NCBI GenBank assembly: GCA_019400425.1
Contig: JAFREE010000049.1
Location: 89,087 to 153,086, forward strand
From: Hymenochaete sp. R1
Lineage: Eukaryota; Basidiomycota; Agaricomycetes; Hymenochaetales; Hymenochaetaceae
Length of the DNA: 64,000 nt
Direction of reading: 5' to 3'
Every line of letters starts with the position of its first letter. Positions within the stretch are counted from its first letter, which is position 1. Shown one piece after another: positions 47,003-59,582 of this stretch. The notes under the pieces are model-generated. The model saw nothing but the letters and a program-made list of their open reading frames with translations, searched no databases and was not told the origin of the DNA. A program made the translations under genes and the position numbers.

Positions 47003-47663
47003 TTGAAGGCGAAGCTGAAACCGGCCCTTCCTCTTCTCTTCACTCTCGGGCTTGGGATTCAGATTACGTAACAGACTGAAGCTACTACTCTACTCTGCCT
47101 ACTCCTACCCCTACTCTCAACGTTTTAACAAACACGAGCACGGGTACGGGCGTAAAGCTTCGGGGATTTATTACTATATTTGACTCGTATCACGTATCAT
47201 TATGAGCGTAATTCGATTCAATCCGATTCGAGATAAGTCGCTATTGATATTGATATCGATATATTGCAGGAGAGAGGAAAGAGGAAAGGGAATACGAGGA
47301 CTACAGTAAAAACGAAAAACTAAAAACTGAAAGTAAAACGTGATCGGGACGAAAAAAGGAGGAACGAGTCTGGAGTCTGGAGTCTGGAGTCTGTGATTAA
47401 TGTTGAACAGAACAGAACGGAAGGAAATAAGAAAGAGGAAAGAAATGAAAGAAAAAAAAGGAGTACATCAACTTGAACTCGAATATTGTGGATTGGATTC
47501 GTATACGATTGTCGATTGGTTTGTATGCATACATGCACATCCCGTATCTCAGACCCACTATCAACTACTAAGTGTATATAAATATATACGTATGTATGTA
47601 TGTGTGTGTATTCGTATTTGCATTCGTACTTGTATTCCTACAGTCCACGTTGGTTGCGCATCC

Positions 47664-47701
47664 ATACCCGTACCCGTACCCGTACCCGTACCCATACCCG
47701 T
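47664..47701 (+). repeat. TACCCG hexamer microsatellite
   Basis: About six near-perfect TACCCG units, one or two changed to TACCCA. Not the TTAGGG telomere repeat. Confidence 0.85.
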
Positions 47702-47958
47702 GAACTTGAACCTGAACTTGTATCTGATCTGACTTGAACCTCGTATCCGTATCCGTCTTCGTCTTCGTCTTTGTTAGTAATAAATACACACACGCTCCGC
47801 GATGAAGTCTGGGGACTTTGGGGTGGGTCGGGTCGGGTGCGTGAATGCACAATGGGCGATGCGCGTATTACCAACCCACCCATCCATCCACGCATACACC
47901 CCGCTACCCCACCACTCCCCTAGCACCGTGACACCACCCCCCACCTCCATTTCATCCC

Positions 47959-49700
47959 CTACTCCTGCGTCTTCCCCACTTCCCCGCTCGCGCTCGCACC
48001 TCCGTTTGCATTCGGGGCCGCGGCGGCGCCCGTCGGGAACCTGACGACGATAGCGGTGATATTATCCGTCGACTCGTGGAGGGCGTGTTCGACGAGCGCT
48101 GCGCTCGCTGCTTGTGGGTCTGCGATCTTCCGGACGATGTCGCATGCGTCTTGGTCTGAGGCGACGTCCCACAGCTAAAATACGGGGGGAAATAAGAAGA
48201 GGTAAGTGGTTTGATCAGGACCGAGCGACAAAAAAAACGAGGCAAAGCAAATGCGAAGAACGAGAGATGCGTCTCCACTCACCCCATCACAAGCCAGAAT
48301 CAAAAACTCATCGTCCTCCCCGAGCTCCGTCTCGGTCGTATACGGACTCCCAACAACGAACTCCTTCATACTACTGTCCCCCAAACTCCTCGTCACCGCC
48401 AACACCCCATTCACCCTCCCGCTCATCACGAACCCTCCCGCGTCCATAATCCTCTTCGCCTCCTGCTTGTCCGAGCCCTTGTGGTCGTACGTGAGGCGTA
48501 CGGCCCGACCGCCCCGACACAGCACCGCGCGCGCGTCGCCCGCGTTGGCGGTGTACAGAACACGCCGGAGGGGGACGTCGGCGGGGGGCGCGAGAGCCTC
48601 GCCTGCCGGACCCAGCGAAGGCGTGCTCTCCGACGCCGACGAGCGCGAGGTGGATGGTTTCTCGAGCGTGTTGTTCGATGTGGACGTGAGGTTTTTGAAG
48701 GCGGAGATGACTTGGGAGCCCTTTTTGAGGATGCCTGATTTCTTGCCTCGGCTCGATTGGGGGCTCTCGGAGCGTGGGGACGGGCTGGGGCTTGGACTGC
48801 TGGAGGTCTGGGAGGGTTCGGGCGTAGGGTACGGTTGGGGCGAGTCTTCCGATTCTTCCGGCTTTATTGCGCCGCCGCCGTCGGTATTGCGATCTCCGCT
48901 CGAGCTTCTCCCGACGTTGAGACCTTCGAGGAACGATTGTTTGCCTTGCGAGTCTTCGATGCGTAAGAACACCGTCACCGCCGTGCACCCCGAATGCATC
49001 TTGTCGTTTTTCGAGACCAGCTCTGAAAGCGCCGTGTCGACGGCGTGGAATGTTTGGTTGAGGATGTCTGGGATGGGGAGGTCTGGTTGGCGGTAAATCT
49101 GTTCGAGCAGCTTTTCGTGGAAGTGCCGCCCGCACCACTCGGCCGCGTATTTCCCGGCATGCCCGTCGAAGACTGCAGCGTATAATTGGCCTTGGAGTTG
49201 AGCAAAGTGGACGATGAAGGCGTATGCGTCTTCCATTGTTCGCCTCTGGCCTTTGTCATCGTGTACGCCCACTTGGTAGTACGCGTTGCCAGGAAGGAGC
49301 TGGTTGAGAGCCTACGGTACACACAAATCGCGTGAGCCAGGCTCGTTCTTTTCGCCAGACCGAAATAATTATTGAGACTCACACCATGGGTGTCATTACT
49401 GCGAGCAGTAGTCACCGATTTGGACTGCGCGTCAGGCGAATCATTGAACTCTGATGTTTTAACAGACGCTGGCGCCTCAGGAGGCGTTGAGCCGCTGGGG
49501 AGGGGGTGTACCTCCTTGACATCGTCCCTATCGATTTCGTCAACACTGAAAGGCGGGTCTTGAATATGAAAAGAAGTGGAAATGGGATGGATGGATGGTT
49601 TGGATAGATTCGTTTCGCTCCAATAGCCACGGATGGAGGAAAGGAAGGAGACGAGCCAGTCAAACATGGAAAGGGACAGACGAGAGTCTACGACGCCCAT
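47959..49700 (-). CDS. PP2C-type Ser/Thr phosphatase
   Basis: Metal-dependent protein phosphatase (PPM family, Ptc1-like). Exons 49700-49383, 49311-48283 and 48174-47959 give 520 residues. PP2C motifs in order: GVHDDKGQRRTMEDAY, AAVFDGHAGKYAA (metal-binding DGH), HSGCTAVTVFL, NAGDARAVLCRGG, YDHKGSDKQEAKRI, GVLAVTRSLGD, ILACDG (metal-binding Asp) at the exon 2 end, LWDVASDQDA and STDNITAIVV (DN motif). A Ser/Pro-rich insert of about 90 residues splits the domain after the HSGCTA motif, and the 100-residue N-terminal extension is disordered. Ptc1 relatives switch off stress MAP kinases. ATG at 49700 (context GCCATGG) was preferred; an in-frame ATG at 49763 would add 21 mostly hydrophobic residues. 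Confidence 0.9.
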
Positions 49701-50447
49701 GGCTGCCCTTCCAAACAGAAAGAAGATGGGGGAAACAGTAAAGAGTGAAACCTCATTGTGCATAGAAGCAGTCTTTAGAAGCTAGACTGGGCCAGCCAGC
49801 ACGCCCAAACACGCATGCCCTCGCGTGGTCGTGCGTCACTCACTCGTATGGCCCGCGACGTTCGTGAAAATAGAAAGAACGAGAACGATGCTCACTTTGA
49901 TTCTGGCGTGGTTGCGTCAGGAACCATGTGGGCCACTTAAATTGGTTGAGCTTGGTAATTATTGCTTGAAAGATAATTGAGAGTGGGTGGAAGGAGGACG
50001 AAAAGCACTGCGAGTCGAGCGTGTCTTACGCGTGATCGTTCGTGAGTAGGTAGGACTGCGTATATTTCACGGCAATCGAGAATAATCGAGTGAGAAATAT
50101 GCAGCGCGCTGCGTGTTGGTGGATGAAGAGGAGATGATGGTAGAAAGGAGAGAGTAAGATGGAGAAGCTGTGAGCGAGTACGGCAGCGACGAGGAGACCA
50201 ACCAACTCGGACTCGGACTCCTGAGTCAAGGCCATCGAAGGTGGGGCCATTGCCATCGAATGTAATGTAGTTATTGTCCCTTTTGGGAGTTATAGTGTAT
50301 TCGTGGGAAAATGCTAAACTAGTAAACCATAAACAGAAGTCCTAGTGTCGATCAACTACGTCACTCGTGTTCCTGCTTGCCCTCGGCGCTCGGCTCTCGG
50401 AGGCTTCTCCTGAATCTCCATCGCCTTCCCTTTTGCTTCGAACCGCC
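49701..50447. other. divergent intergenic region
   Basis: Shared upstream region of the PP2C gene (minus) and the FIT gene (plus). No supported coding sequence and no clear TATA box. Confidence 0.45.
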
Positions 50448-51450
50448 ATGGCAAATCGCAACCTGATTCTATTAACGGAATGCGCTCTCTCCCTCGTATT
50501 CGCCTTGGGCTCACTCTATTCAATCAGATACAACACTTTTCTCGACACGTCTGACCCTCTCCTCGCTCTCCATCCCACCCCCCATCATCTTCATGATTCA
50601 TCTTACTTCGCCCGGAAAAACAACATACTCAACACGTATTTCATCAAATATGCATGGGCGTGGACTTCGCTCGCCTTTCTTGCACTTCTAGCAGTTACGC
50701 CCACATCCGTCCCCATCCAACCCCAACCCGAAACAGAATCGAACAACGACGCGTCAAAATCAGGAAAAACGCCAGTACCACTTCGAAGACAAACATCAAG
50801 GCGGGTACTTATGTCAACCACCGAACGCCTAAAGAAATACTGCGCCGAGACGCTCGTATGGATGCTCTTCGCAGCATGGTTCTTCGGTCCAGCCCTCATC
50901 GAACGCATCAACGTCTTCTCCGGCGGCGAATGCGTCGTGCGTTCCCCAACAGGCGCCATCCTGCCCGTCCCAATCCAATACTGCCACGACAGATCCGTCG
51001 TGTCCCCCGGGACGCATCCGAATCTCTTTCACGCAGGGCTTAGCGAACTCACGAAGTTAGATGTGGGACCTGCGGATTACATGGCTAGGCCGCGGCTCAT
51101 GCGCGGGCATGACGTGTCCGGGCATATCTTCCTCCTCACTATGAGTCTCCTGTTCCTCTCGGATATGGTCACGCCCTTGTTCTATATGCCAGCCTCGGCA
51201 AAACGGTCGATCCATAAAATTGTGTTGTATTTGACGTTTGGGCTCATGGCGGTTTGGCTGTTCGCGATTGGGACGACGAGCGTGTATTACCATACACCGA
51301 AAGAGAAGATATCAGGGTTCGGTGAGTGATCGTCCCCTTTGTTTCTATTTTTACCTTCTTAGCCCGACAAGATGTTAACTTGTTTTTCGTGTAGTGCTGG
51401 GTCATGCTGGGTTTATGATCACGCAACTTCCGTTTTTTCGCGATTTATGA
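50448..51450 (+). CDS. FIT-family protein (fat storage-inducing transmembrane, Scs3-like)
   Basis: ER membrane protein of the FIT family (FITM2/Scs3), an acyl-CoA diphosphatase needed for lipid-droplet budding and phospholipid balance. Exons 50448-51321 and 51395-51450 give 309 residues. The predicted multi-pass topology includes LILLTECALSLVFALGSLYS and a late LTFGLMAVWLFAIG segment. The first catalytic His lies in RGHDVSGHIFLLTMSLL, the family signature; the second is probably in YYHTPKEKISG. A hydrophilic linker follows the second membrane span. ATG at 50448 has a perfect CCGCCATGG context. A decayed paralogue lies inverted at 31570-32612. Confidence 0.85.
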
Positions 51451-53399
51451 GAGTCGATAGATGCAAGACCTCCAACGTTTCATGGTTACCTTAGTCGAAC
51501 GTTGTAATTTTCTTACCCGTCATACTTTTGTATCCGTTCCTGTATCCGGTACGTCTTATGAAGTCGCTTTCGAAATCTAATCTAATCATGATCCAGGGCT
51601 ATGAACGCAGTAATCCCTGGGATTCCTCGCAAGATCCCAGTAATGTCAGCTTCTTTTTTCTTCTTTCGCACAGACATTCTTAACACGTACTCGTACACAT
51701 ATGATACATCAATCTCGAAACGTTACACCTTGTTTTCCGTTTTCCAATAATCCAATAAAAAGTGGATATAACATAATACCCTGCATATAACGTATTCGCC
51801 GAAAATGCTTGATTGATCTCCACGAGACGACCGATTTTTTTGAAGACTGGCCGAAGCGCGATGGTTGGAAGTAGCAGACATTAAACAAAACTAAGAATGG
51901 GAAAGCCTGGGGAACCCCCCCCCCCCCCCGGCTGCTTTTCTTGAGAAATAATTGGAGGAGCAGTCCTGGGTCCTGGGTCCACGGTCCCGAAAAAACAAAT
52001 GATCGACGCGCGATGCACCAGCACCAGCAGCACCAGCATCGACTTCCGCTGGTGCTTCACTTTTGACTTTATACTCTTTTCAGCCCTTTTATGAGCAGCT
52101 CTGAAGATTAAAAAAAAAACCCTGATAACGTCCTGATGCAACGCTATGGTCAACTACGCCCTGTGGGTAGGTCCTCCAATGATTCCGTCCCAGTGCGGAT
52201 GGCGGCCGTACTGCGGGCCTCGGAGTCCCTCTCCCTCTCGCATTTTGCGACTTGTTCGTTTGTTTGCGTTCGTCTGCGTTCGGCCCAGCTACCCTCCGAC
52301 TTCGAAACGTCCGTGCCCGGCTGCCGGAGGGAGGCGACTGACGACTCGATCTGGGCATCTCGGTCGTCGAAGAACGTCAGCTAAAGAAGACTTGGAAGTA
52401 ATGCAGTAATGCGCGTGGGCGTAGGTATCACGCGATTTCGGGTTATCGTTCTTTTTTGTTGTCTTTCTCTTGTCTCTTGTGAGTGGTATCAATATTGGTA
52501 TTGTATGGCTCTTTCCCACTGAGTCTCAGCTCACTTTGACAGGGCTTCGACGGGTCTGGTCTGGGCTCCTGTATCAGTGTATACTAGTACTGTAGCTCTG
52601 GCGGTGGAGTACGCTGCTTCTTCTGGCAACTCGTGGTTCCGTGAATCGGATTTTCGGATTGATGCCTTGCCAACGCAACGTGGATAGGATACCTTACGGA
52701 CGGTTCGCGTCGTCGTCAGGTTTAGTCCTCTGGTCTCCAGTGTCTCCTCTCACAGAACTCTGTGTATTGATAGGAGGCTCTGAATTCCAGCTCGATACGC
52801 TGAGACGCTCGGTTCTGTCATCAATGACATCCTGCGAGTCGTTCCTCTCGGAGAAGCATCTACGGAAACGCGGAGGAAAATGCGGGGAAGGTCGAAAAAT
52901 CTTGTCTTGGACAACGGACTTTGACGACAGTCGGCGTCAATAAAAATAAATCGACCATCTTCTTCACTGGTACTGGTGCACCTGGAATTCAACATCTGAC
53001 GGCAGCCTGAGACTCAGTGGGAGGAACAGGGGCTCGCCCACGAACATGCGCATCTATCTACGTATGTTCGAAATTCCAATTCAATTCAATCTAATTCAAT
53101 TCAATTCAACAGAACTCGCCGGCCCCCTTCTTCTTCATCCACTGGATCGTCTGTTGCTTCCATGTAACAGTTCGAACGGTGTCGCGGTGCCTCAATGACT
53201 CGCTGCTTCTTTGACCATATGCTCCTCTTATACGAGAAGAAGACGCAATGCGGAGCGGAGGTATAAAGTAAAGGGAAGAACTGAGCTGGCTTCTGACTCT
53301 GAGTTGTAGGCCTCCCTCCTCGTCCGTCCCTCACCTCATACCTTCCCGGCCAAGAGTACTCCCACCGTCGTCCACCGAGTGTATTCTCAAGAAAAAGAC
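51451..53399. other. 1.9-kb gap
   Basis: No supported gene. It holds a 15-base poly-C run at 51915-51929, a TACTAGTACT motif near 52575 and AATTCAATTCAA-type repeats near 53080-53110. The last part is the promoter of secreted copy 2. Confidence 0.45.
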
Positions 53400-54861
53400 A
53401 TGATCGCCCTCCCAATCCTTTCCCTTTGTTCTTCCCTCCTTGCTACCTGTTTCCTCGTCGGATCAGCCAGCCCAGTCCAAACCCAACCCACCAAACGCCA
53501 GTCCGGCCAAGCGTACGTGAGCCCACTCGATGGCGGAGGATCGATGTTGACGGATGCTGGGTCCTTGGGAGAGCCTCTGAACGTGCGTATTCCACCCACT
53601 GGCACCCTCACTCATAGTCCCATCTTTTCTTCGGACCTTTGAGCTCTCTTCCGAGTCTTCGACAACCCCCACCCCCCTCTCAATCTCAGTCCGAGTCTTC
53701 CCCAAATTTGCTCATTTCATCTTCTCTCGTTTTCCCTCCCTTTTTTCGAACCACGTTTGTACCGTGGTCCATGCGGTACTTTCTACTTTCTTCCAAACAC
53801 TCCCGATTCTGACACTCACGCTGTCATTCTATTTGATTTTCTTCGTCTTCTCTCGTGTGTTGTGGAGATGCACGTGCGCTCCGTGCCAAATCTAAATCTG
53901 GAATCGTCGGGACTCGGGATTCAAAATTCGGGACGGACGCTGATGATATCATTATATGATCGAATATCGACAGGTGATCATCTCTGGCTTGAGCTCCCCC
54001 GAAGTCCTCACAGACGACGGGTTCCTCAACTTTGCGCGTTCCCTCGGGTTGTAAGTCCCCTTTCCTTCTTCCCTACTCCCTCCTAACCCACCTAACCCAC
54101 CTAACCCACCCACCTACACCCATCCTCCCCAGCTCAACAGAATGCCTCGGCATCCACCTCGGCGACCCACAGAGCGCCAACCTGGGAGACGGCAACGGCT
54201 ACGTGAATCAGACGGTCGAGCTGAGGCAGGACTACGGCGACGCGAGCGTTGGGACGTGTCTTGAGAGTCTGATTGGCGGGAACCATTTTAGGGTGTTTAG
54301 GCAGGACGGGAGCGATGCGGATACGGGGGCTTTGTTCCTTGCGTGAGTGTGGGGATTCGTTGGATTTTTTGTTTGGGTTTGAGCTGATGGGTGGACCGGT
54401 GGATGGGTCACCGTGGGTGGATAGGGTATCGCATGAGGAGAACGTGAGCGAGGGGCATACGATCTCGCCGGATGGCTACGACGTCGGACGGTGAGTTCTT
54501 ACCAGTGCTCAATTTCCACCGTGACCTCTCACGACGAATTCGCATACAAACACATATCTAAACACCCCCTCCCCTCAATTCCATTCCCGCACCAACAGAG
54601 ACGAACTCGTATCGAACGCTACCTCCGCCACGACCACCTTCAACGACGTCTCGTACACCACCACCGAGGAAGACGTCACAGGCCTCCTTCCGACGGGTAC
54701 AGCAGGGATAAACCACGGTTCGTCTCTTCCTTTCTTTTCCTTTAAATTTTATTTTGGAGTACTAGTAGAAGGTGTGCGTCGTGACGCTCATGCCTTTGGT
54801 GTTTGCAGATATCGCTATTGATGGCATCGCGAAGCTTCTTACGGTCACTGTCGTTTCTTAA
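53400..54861 (+). CDS. secreted protein of unknown function, copy 2
   Basis: Paralogue of 38477-39961. Six exons: 53400-53582, 53974-54050, 54133-54342, 54425-54490, 54599-54717 and 54809-54861 (708 nt, 235 residues); exons 2-5 have exactly the same lengths as in copy 1 (77, 210, 66, 119). Signal peptide IALPILSLCSSLLATCFLVG is followed by a propeptide ending TKR (Kex2-type site), and the mature chain begins QSGQAYVSPLDGGGSM. Two conserved cysteines, N-glycosylation-type sites (NQT, NVS, NAT) and no known catalytic motif. Intron 1 is long (391 nt). Function unknown; extracellular location inferred from the leader. Confidence 0.82.
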
Positions 54862-55306
54862 TTTCTCATACCCCCTCTCTGCTGTTCCGTTTACGGTTTT
54901 TATATTGAATATCGGAACGTCGGAATCGAGAAGTATATATGTTGGTACCAAGTGTTGTGAAGGTTACGAGTATCCGTGCCGTGCTTTGTTTTATGTCGTT
55001 TTACGAAATTTTATTTTCAATTGATGAGCTTACGAAAGAAGAAAATGAGTGTGTCAGTGTGTTTCACATTCGACACTCACGAATGAACAAAAAAGGACCG
55101 TCAAAACTCTACACTTTAAATTTGTGATCGGTTCGGATTCTGTCCGTACATGTGAAGTTCGTACATACAAGGGGGGCACAAAATCAAAGTCGGCGACGAT
55201 ACAAACCAAACGAAAAAGTACAAACCTACAAGGAAAAGGAATAGAAAGCGAAAGTAGAGTAGTAAAGAACGCTATATACGCACACCTGAAGCGTTGGCCC
55301 GACCCC
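54862..55306. other. intergenic between convergent genes
   Basis: 3' flanks of secreted copy 2 and PEPCK. No coding sequence supported. Confidence 0.45.
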
Positions 55307-56935
55307 TTACACCTTCGGCCCCGCCGCGCGCACCTTCGCGTCCACATCACTCTCATACACCGCAAACGCCTTCACGAACATCCCCGCCAACTTCCTCACC
55401 TCCCTCCCAAACGCGTCTTTATCCGCCCACGCCCGACTCGGATCCAAAAGCTCCCTCGGCACCCCGTTCACGCTCGTGGGGATCTCCAACCCGAACACGC
55501 CGAACGTCTCGAACTCCGCCTTCGCGAGCGTCCCGTCGTGCACCGCGTCGACGATCGCGCGCGTGAACTTGAGCGGACACCGCCGGCCGTTCGGCGAGCC
55601 GAACCGGCCGCCCGTCCAGCCGGTGTTGATGAGCCAGCAGTGGACGTCGTTGGCGGCCATGCGCTCTGCGAGCATGGTGGCGTAGCGGCTTGGGTGGAGG
55701 ACGAGGAACGGCGCGGAGTAGCAGGTGGAGAAGGTCGGGATCGGCTCGAGCACGCCGTCTTCGGTTCCGGGCGTTTTGCTCGTGTAGCCTGCGAGGAAGT
55801 GGTAGCTGGCTTGTTGGGGGCTCAGGCGGGAGACGGGAGGGAGGACACCGAAGGCGTCGCAGGTGAGCATAATGATGTTGGTTGGCTGGCGGGAGACCAT
55901 GCAGGGAACGCGGGCGTTGTCGATGTATTCGATGGGGTACGCGCAGCGCGTGTTCTCGGTGATGGAGACGTCGTCGTAATCGGGCTTGCGAGTGACCGGG
56001 TCGTAGACGACGTTTTCGAGGATGGAGCCGAAGCGGACGGCGTTGTAGATTTCTGGCTCCTTTTCGGCGGAGAGGTTGATGCACTTGGCGTAGCAGCCAC
56101 CTTCAATATTGAACACCCCACGGTCACTCCAGACGTGCTCGTCGTCGCCGATAAGCTCGCGGCGGGGGTCGGCGCTGAGAGTCGTCTTTCCGGTGCCGCT
56201 GAGACCAAAGAAGAGCGTCACGTCGCCGTTCTCAGTGCCAACGTTGGCCGACGAATGCAATGAAAGCTGGCCAAATTTGACGGGCTGAAGGTAATGCATG
56301 ACGCTGAAGACACCTTTCTTCATTTCACCTGCGTACTCCGTCCCGAGAATGACCATCTCCATACGCTTGAAGTTGATCTCCACGCTCGTCGTTGAGCTCA
56401 TACCCTTCGTGAAACGATTCGCCGGGAACTGGCCTGCGTTGTAGATTGTGAAATCTGGCTCGCCAAAGTTCGCAAGCTCTTCTTCCGTCGGGCGGATGAG
56501 CATGTTGTGCATGAAGAGAGCGTGGTACGCTCGTGCGCAGACGACGCGGACCTTGATGCGGTAGCGCGGGTCCCATCCAGCATATCCGTCAAAGACGTAG
56601 ACGAGATCGCGAGTGTTCAGATAGTCGATAGCACGTTCACGGTTGATTTCGAAAGTATGCTCGTCCATCTTGATGTTGACGCTCCCCCACCATACGTTGT
56701 CTCGGCTGGTTTCCTCGAAGACGATACGCTTGTCCTTCGGACTGCGGCCGGTTTTCTTTCCAGAGAAGTTTATCAGAGCTCCTGAAGACGAAATGATGGC
56801 ACCCTCGTTGCGGATTGCGTCTTCGTAGAGTTGGGCGGGTGAGGCATTTCTTTTCAGCGTGAGCTTCGACATGTCAAAGCCTGCTTGCGAGAAATACTCG
56901 ACATCCCGGCCAATGACTGGTGAATGTAACCTCAT
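55307..56935 (-). CDS. PCK1: phosphoenolpyruvate carboxykinase (ATP)
   Basis: ATP-dependent PEPCK (EC 4.1.1.49): oxaloacetate + ATP to PEP + ADP + CO2, the first committed step of gluconeogenesis, cytosolic. Intronless, 542 residues, close to the usual length of about 540-550. Landmarks: [15 protein letters not shown] near the N-terminus, [33 protein letters not shown], the kinase-1a P-loop [14 protein letters not shown], the metal-binding DDEH segment, [20 protein letters not shown] and [12 protein letters not shown]. Ends AAGPKV. ATG at 56935 is the first in frame. Being intronless and GC-rich at third positions, it looks like a well-expressed gene. In fungi PCK1 is glucose-repressed; no binding sites were identified here. 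Confidence 0.95.
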   Translation of the reverse strand: MRLHSPVIGRDVEYFSQAGFDMSKLTLKRNASPAQLYEDAIRNEGAIISSSGALINFSGKKTGRSPKDKRIVFEETSRDNVWWGSVNIKMDEHTFEINRERAIDYLNTRDLVYVFDGYAGWDPRYRIKVRVVCARAYHALFMHNMLIRPTEEELANFGEPDFTIYNAGQFPANRFTKGMSSTTSVEINFKRMEMVILGTEYAGEMKKGVFSVMHYLQPVKFGQLSLHSSANVGTENGDVTLFFGLSGTGKTTLSADPRRELIGDDEHVWSDRGVFNIEGGCYAKCINLSAEKEPEIYNAVRFGSILENVVYDPVTRKPDYDDVSITENTRCAYPIEYIDNARVPCMVSRQPTNIIMLTCDAFGVLPPVSRLSPQQASYHFLAGYTSKTPGTEDGVLEPIPTFSTCYSAPFLVLHPSRYATMLAERMAANDVHCWLINTGWTGGRFGSPNGRRCPLKFTRAIVDAVHDGTLAKAEFETFGVFGLEIPTSVNGVPRELLDPSRAWADKDAFGREVRKLAGMFVKAFAVYESDVDAKVRAAGPKV

Positions 56936-59582
56936 CGTCAGCTAATCGATATGAATAGATTATAGAAAATGTAGATAAGAAATAGTAATAGGATATGATA
57001 TCATGGACGAAGAGGAAAGCAGAAACACTGGTACTCAAATTTGAGTTCGGACCATGCGCGGATCAATAAACGGAAGTGATCGGCAAAAGTGCCAATGCAC
57101 TTATGTCATCACACGACTGAGCAAAGAGGAAATAATTCGACGTCACGGCCGCATACAGTCAGGTCGCGGGACCAGCGGCCAAACAGATCTCTCGTCGCCA
57201 TCAGGATCGAGAGGTAATAAGAAAAGGGCAAGACAAGGGGAGACGGCCTGAAATGCGCGAACTGGGCGCCTTGTACGTGACCCAGGTTTATGGCACGGGT
57301 CATATCCGCGTAAGACACGGCGAATGCTGGGGAAAGATGGGGGAAAGCAACGGGAAAATTGACACTCACGATGAGAGTTGGAGTCATTGTCGTGGCTCTG
57401 GGCATACACCTTGTGAAGAATGTGAGGGGTCACGTAGGGCGTGCCACTAATTGTATGCGTTCCAAACATTTTCTTCGCTGGTTTGTTACCGGGTTCTGCA
57501 GAGCTATTCCTGGGTCTGGATGGCTGAGTTGACGAGGGCGATTGAAAGTGAAAGTGAGGGGTGGAAGCGGAGGAGAAAAGCGAATGCTGCTGAGCTGTCG
57601 CGTTAAGAGCACAGAGGCGAATGTGGGTGCGGTGGAGCTGGAGCTGAAGGGCAAGAGCCGGTGTGTTAGTACGATGTTCTGACGCCAACTTGATGAAATA
57701 GAAAAAAGCACGAGCTTAAGAGGCTCGTTCACGCGACACAGAAACAGGGGAAACAGGGGAGAAGGTTTGAAAGGTGAAGGCGGATGATAATCAAAAGACG
57801 GGGACGAAGCTCGGAGACAGAGCATCGGAGCATATATACGGGCGGTGAGTGGATGGAACTGATGGGCCGATAAAGGGAAGTGGCCAAATCGACGGACCAA
57901 TAGGGCGAGCACATATGTAAAGAAATGGAAGGCAATGCAAACCGACACGCACCTGCGGAGGCAAACGGCTGCTTGAGCTACTGAAGTGGCGGCAGCGGCA
58001 AAGTTCAAGTTGAGGAAGGCTGCGACGATGGTGGTGATGGTAAGAGAACGAGGAGGGGGATGGGGAGAACGACGACGAGGACGGTGGAGGGGATGGAAAT
58101 GAGAGCCTTATAAGCCTTTGCAGCATCCACAGCGTTGACGCTCCAAGTCCAAATATCCTTATCCGGTCCTTCCCGATACGGCTCTACGGCTCTCCTCCTT
58201 CTCTCAACCTCTTCTTGGACTTATGTTTAAGATGGTCCTCTCCTTCAATTCTGTCCCTCGACGCTACGCCTCTTCACGGGAAAAATGGAACACGCACGGA
58301 ACTCGATCTGGTCTCGTAGCACTCACGGAGCTCGATCTTCTTGCGTAAAAACGGAGCTCGAACGGTCCGACGGGGCGTCGTTAAGTCAAGTCAAGTCCTC
58401 CACACGGTAATAGCCCGCTGTTCTGGCTCTATTGTAGTCCCTTTGAGAGTAAAGCTTGGAGTTGCGGGCCAAGTCAAAGCTTGCGGTGACTCTGCGTTGT
58501 GAATGATAGAGTGCGAGACGCGCGACGAGGACACAGATGGTGATGGTTGTCTGCCAACTCGCATTGCCGGGGAAACTGGGCTATGAACGTTCCCAGCGGG
58601 GATTTCATCGACTCACTCTTCTGTGCTTCTCACTTGTGACTGCGTTTCTATTGCTCGCGGCTCTCGCTGTGCACGCGGAAGGCCACCTCACTCAGCAGCT
58701 CAGCATTTTCAGATTGTGGGAGGCGAGATCCAGAGCGACGCGGCTATTCAGATGACATAATCAACTTCAGGGCGTACTATCGTGACCACGGGACGCCGTC
58801 TCTTATTTGGCTTTTGGCATGAGATTTCTTCGTCTCGGACTTGGATCTATTCTAGACTTGGCTTTATTTTCTCGGAAAAACACGGTAGCATAGCTTCAGA
58901 CCGTCAACGTCAGAAGCGACTCAGTGGTACGTCTATCAGTACGGTTGATTCCTACATTCATCGACGACAACGCAACTGATTTCATTCAAAGATCTCATTC
59001 AAAGGCAGTCGTTGAACCAAGTCTATGCAACTCATGTTTAGCAGCCGATACGAAAAGTAACGTTACAACTCTTGCGTCTGTCCTATCGCGAAAGTAAGTT
59101 CCCGCCGACCATCTCTCGATTCGACGACGTAAGGTACTGGCACTAGTACACCTATGCGAAGACCGTGATGCTTCTTCGAGTGTGTACGTTCGAGGACTAG
59201 ACGACACACGCTCTAGGATGTCGCAACTATGCAACGATATTATGAAGGAGGAGTATAAGGGCTCCATCCATCACGCGTCTTTCGGGCTACGCCCTTCAGC
59301 TAGTGTCGTAGTCTACGCACTAACATCTGATGAAACATCTTAATCCGTCCAACAACACGCTAATGTGGGAATGGGATCTCTTTATCTACGTCATTGCGAA
59401 TTCGATGACAGACTTGATCTCTTGTATATGCACTGCATTTCTTCGCCGAGGAGTATATATACACGCACTGACCTCGATCCTGGCCAGAAATAACGACTTA
59501 GCCGGAGACCAATTCTCATCGAGCCTTTTCTTCGAAATCCTCCGGTAATCTCTTGATTTTTGAAAGGAACAACTACACGATC
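56936..59582. other. 2.6-kb gap upstream of PEPCK
   Basis: No supported protein gene. A minus-strand stretch at about 57360-57480 has an ATG followed by 34 open codons and a good GTGAGT donor, and could be a 5' exon or leader of PEPCK or an orphan fragment; it could not be linked to anything. The rest shows no recognisable family. A TATATATACA stretch near 59454 precedes the next gene. Confidence 0.35.

Larger units (their letters stand above)
46130..47958. other. 1.8-kb gap, repeat-containing
   Basis: No supported gene. It contains the upstream part of duplication arm 2 (to about 46555), the right-hand direct repeat (about 46864-47002), AG-rich tracts and a TACCCG hexamer array. Confidence 0.5.

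Noticed and set aside
47664..47701. TACCCG array considered as interstitial telomere repeat
   Set aside because: Unit differs from TTAGGG/CCCTAA and no true telomere units are nearby.
48251..49096. 281-codon plus-strand frame
   Set aside because: Antisense shadow of the PP2C gene.
48371..49138. 255-codon minus-strand frame rich in Arg and Pro
   Set aside because: Overlaps the PP2C exon in another frame; composition is that of a GC-rich shadow frame.
54088..54118. CTAACCCAC repeats in an intron, telomere-like at first sight
   Set aside because: Three or four units of a 9-mer within an intron polypyrimidine region; more likely a microsatellite.
55049..56263. 404-codon plus-strand frame
   Set aside because: Antisense to PEPCK; Arg/Pro/Val-biased shadow of a highly GC3-rich gene.
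57143..58008. Minus-strand Ser/Pro-rich frames upstream of PEPCK
   Set aside because: Low-complexity composition and no family features; at most a leader region.
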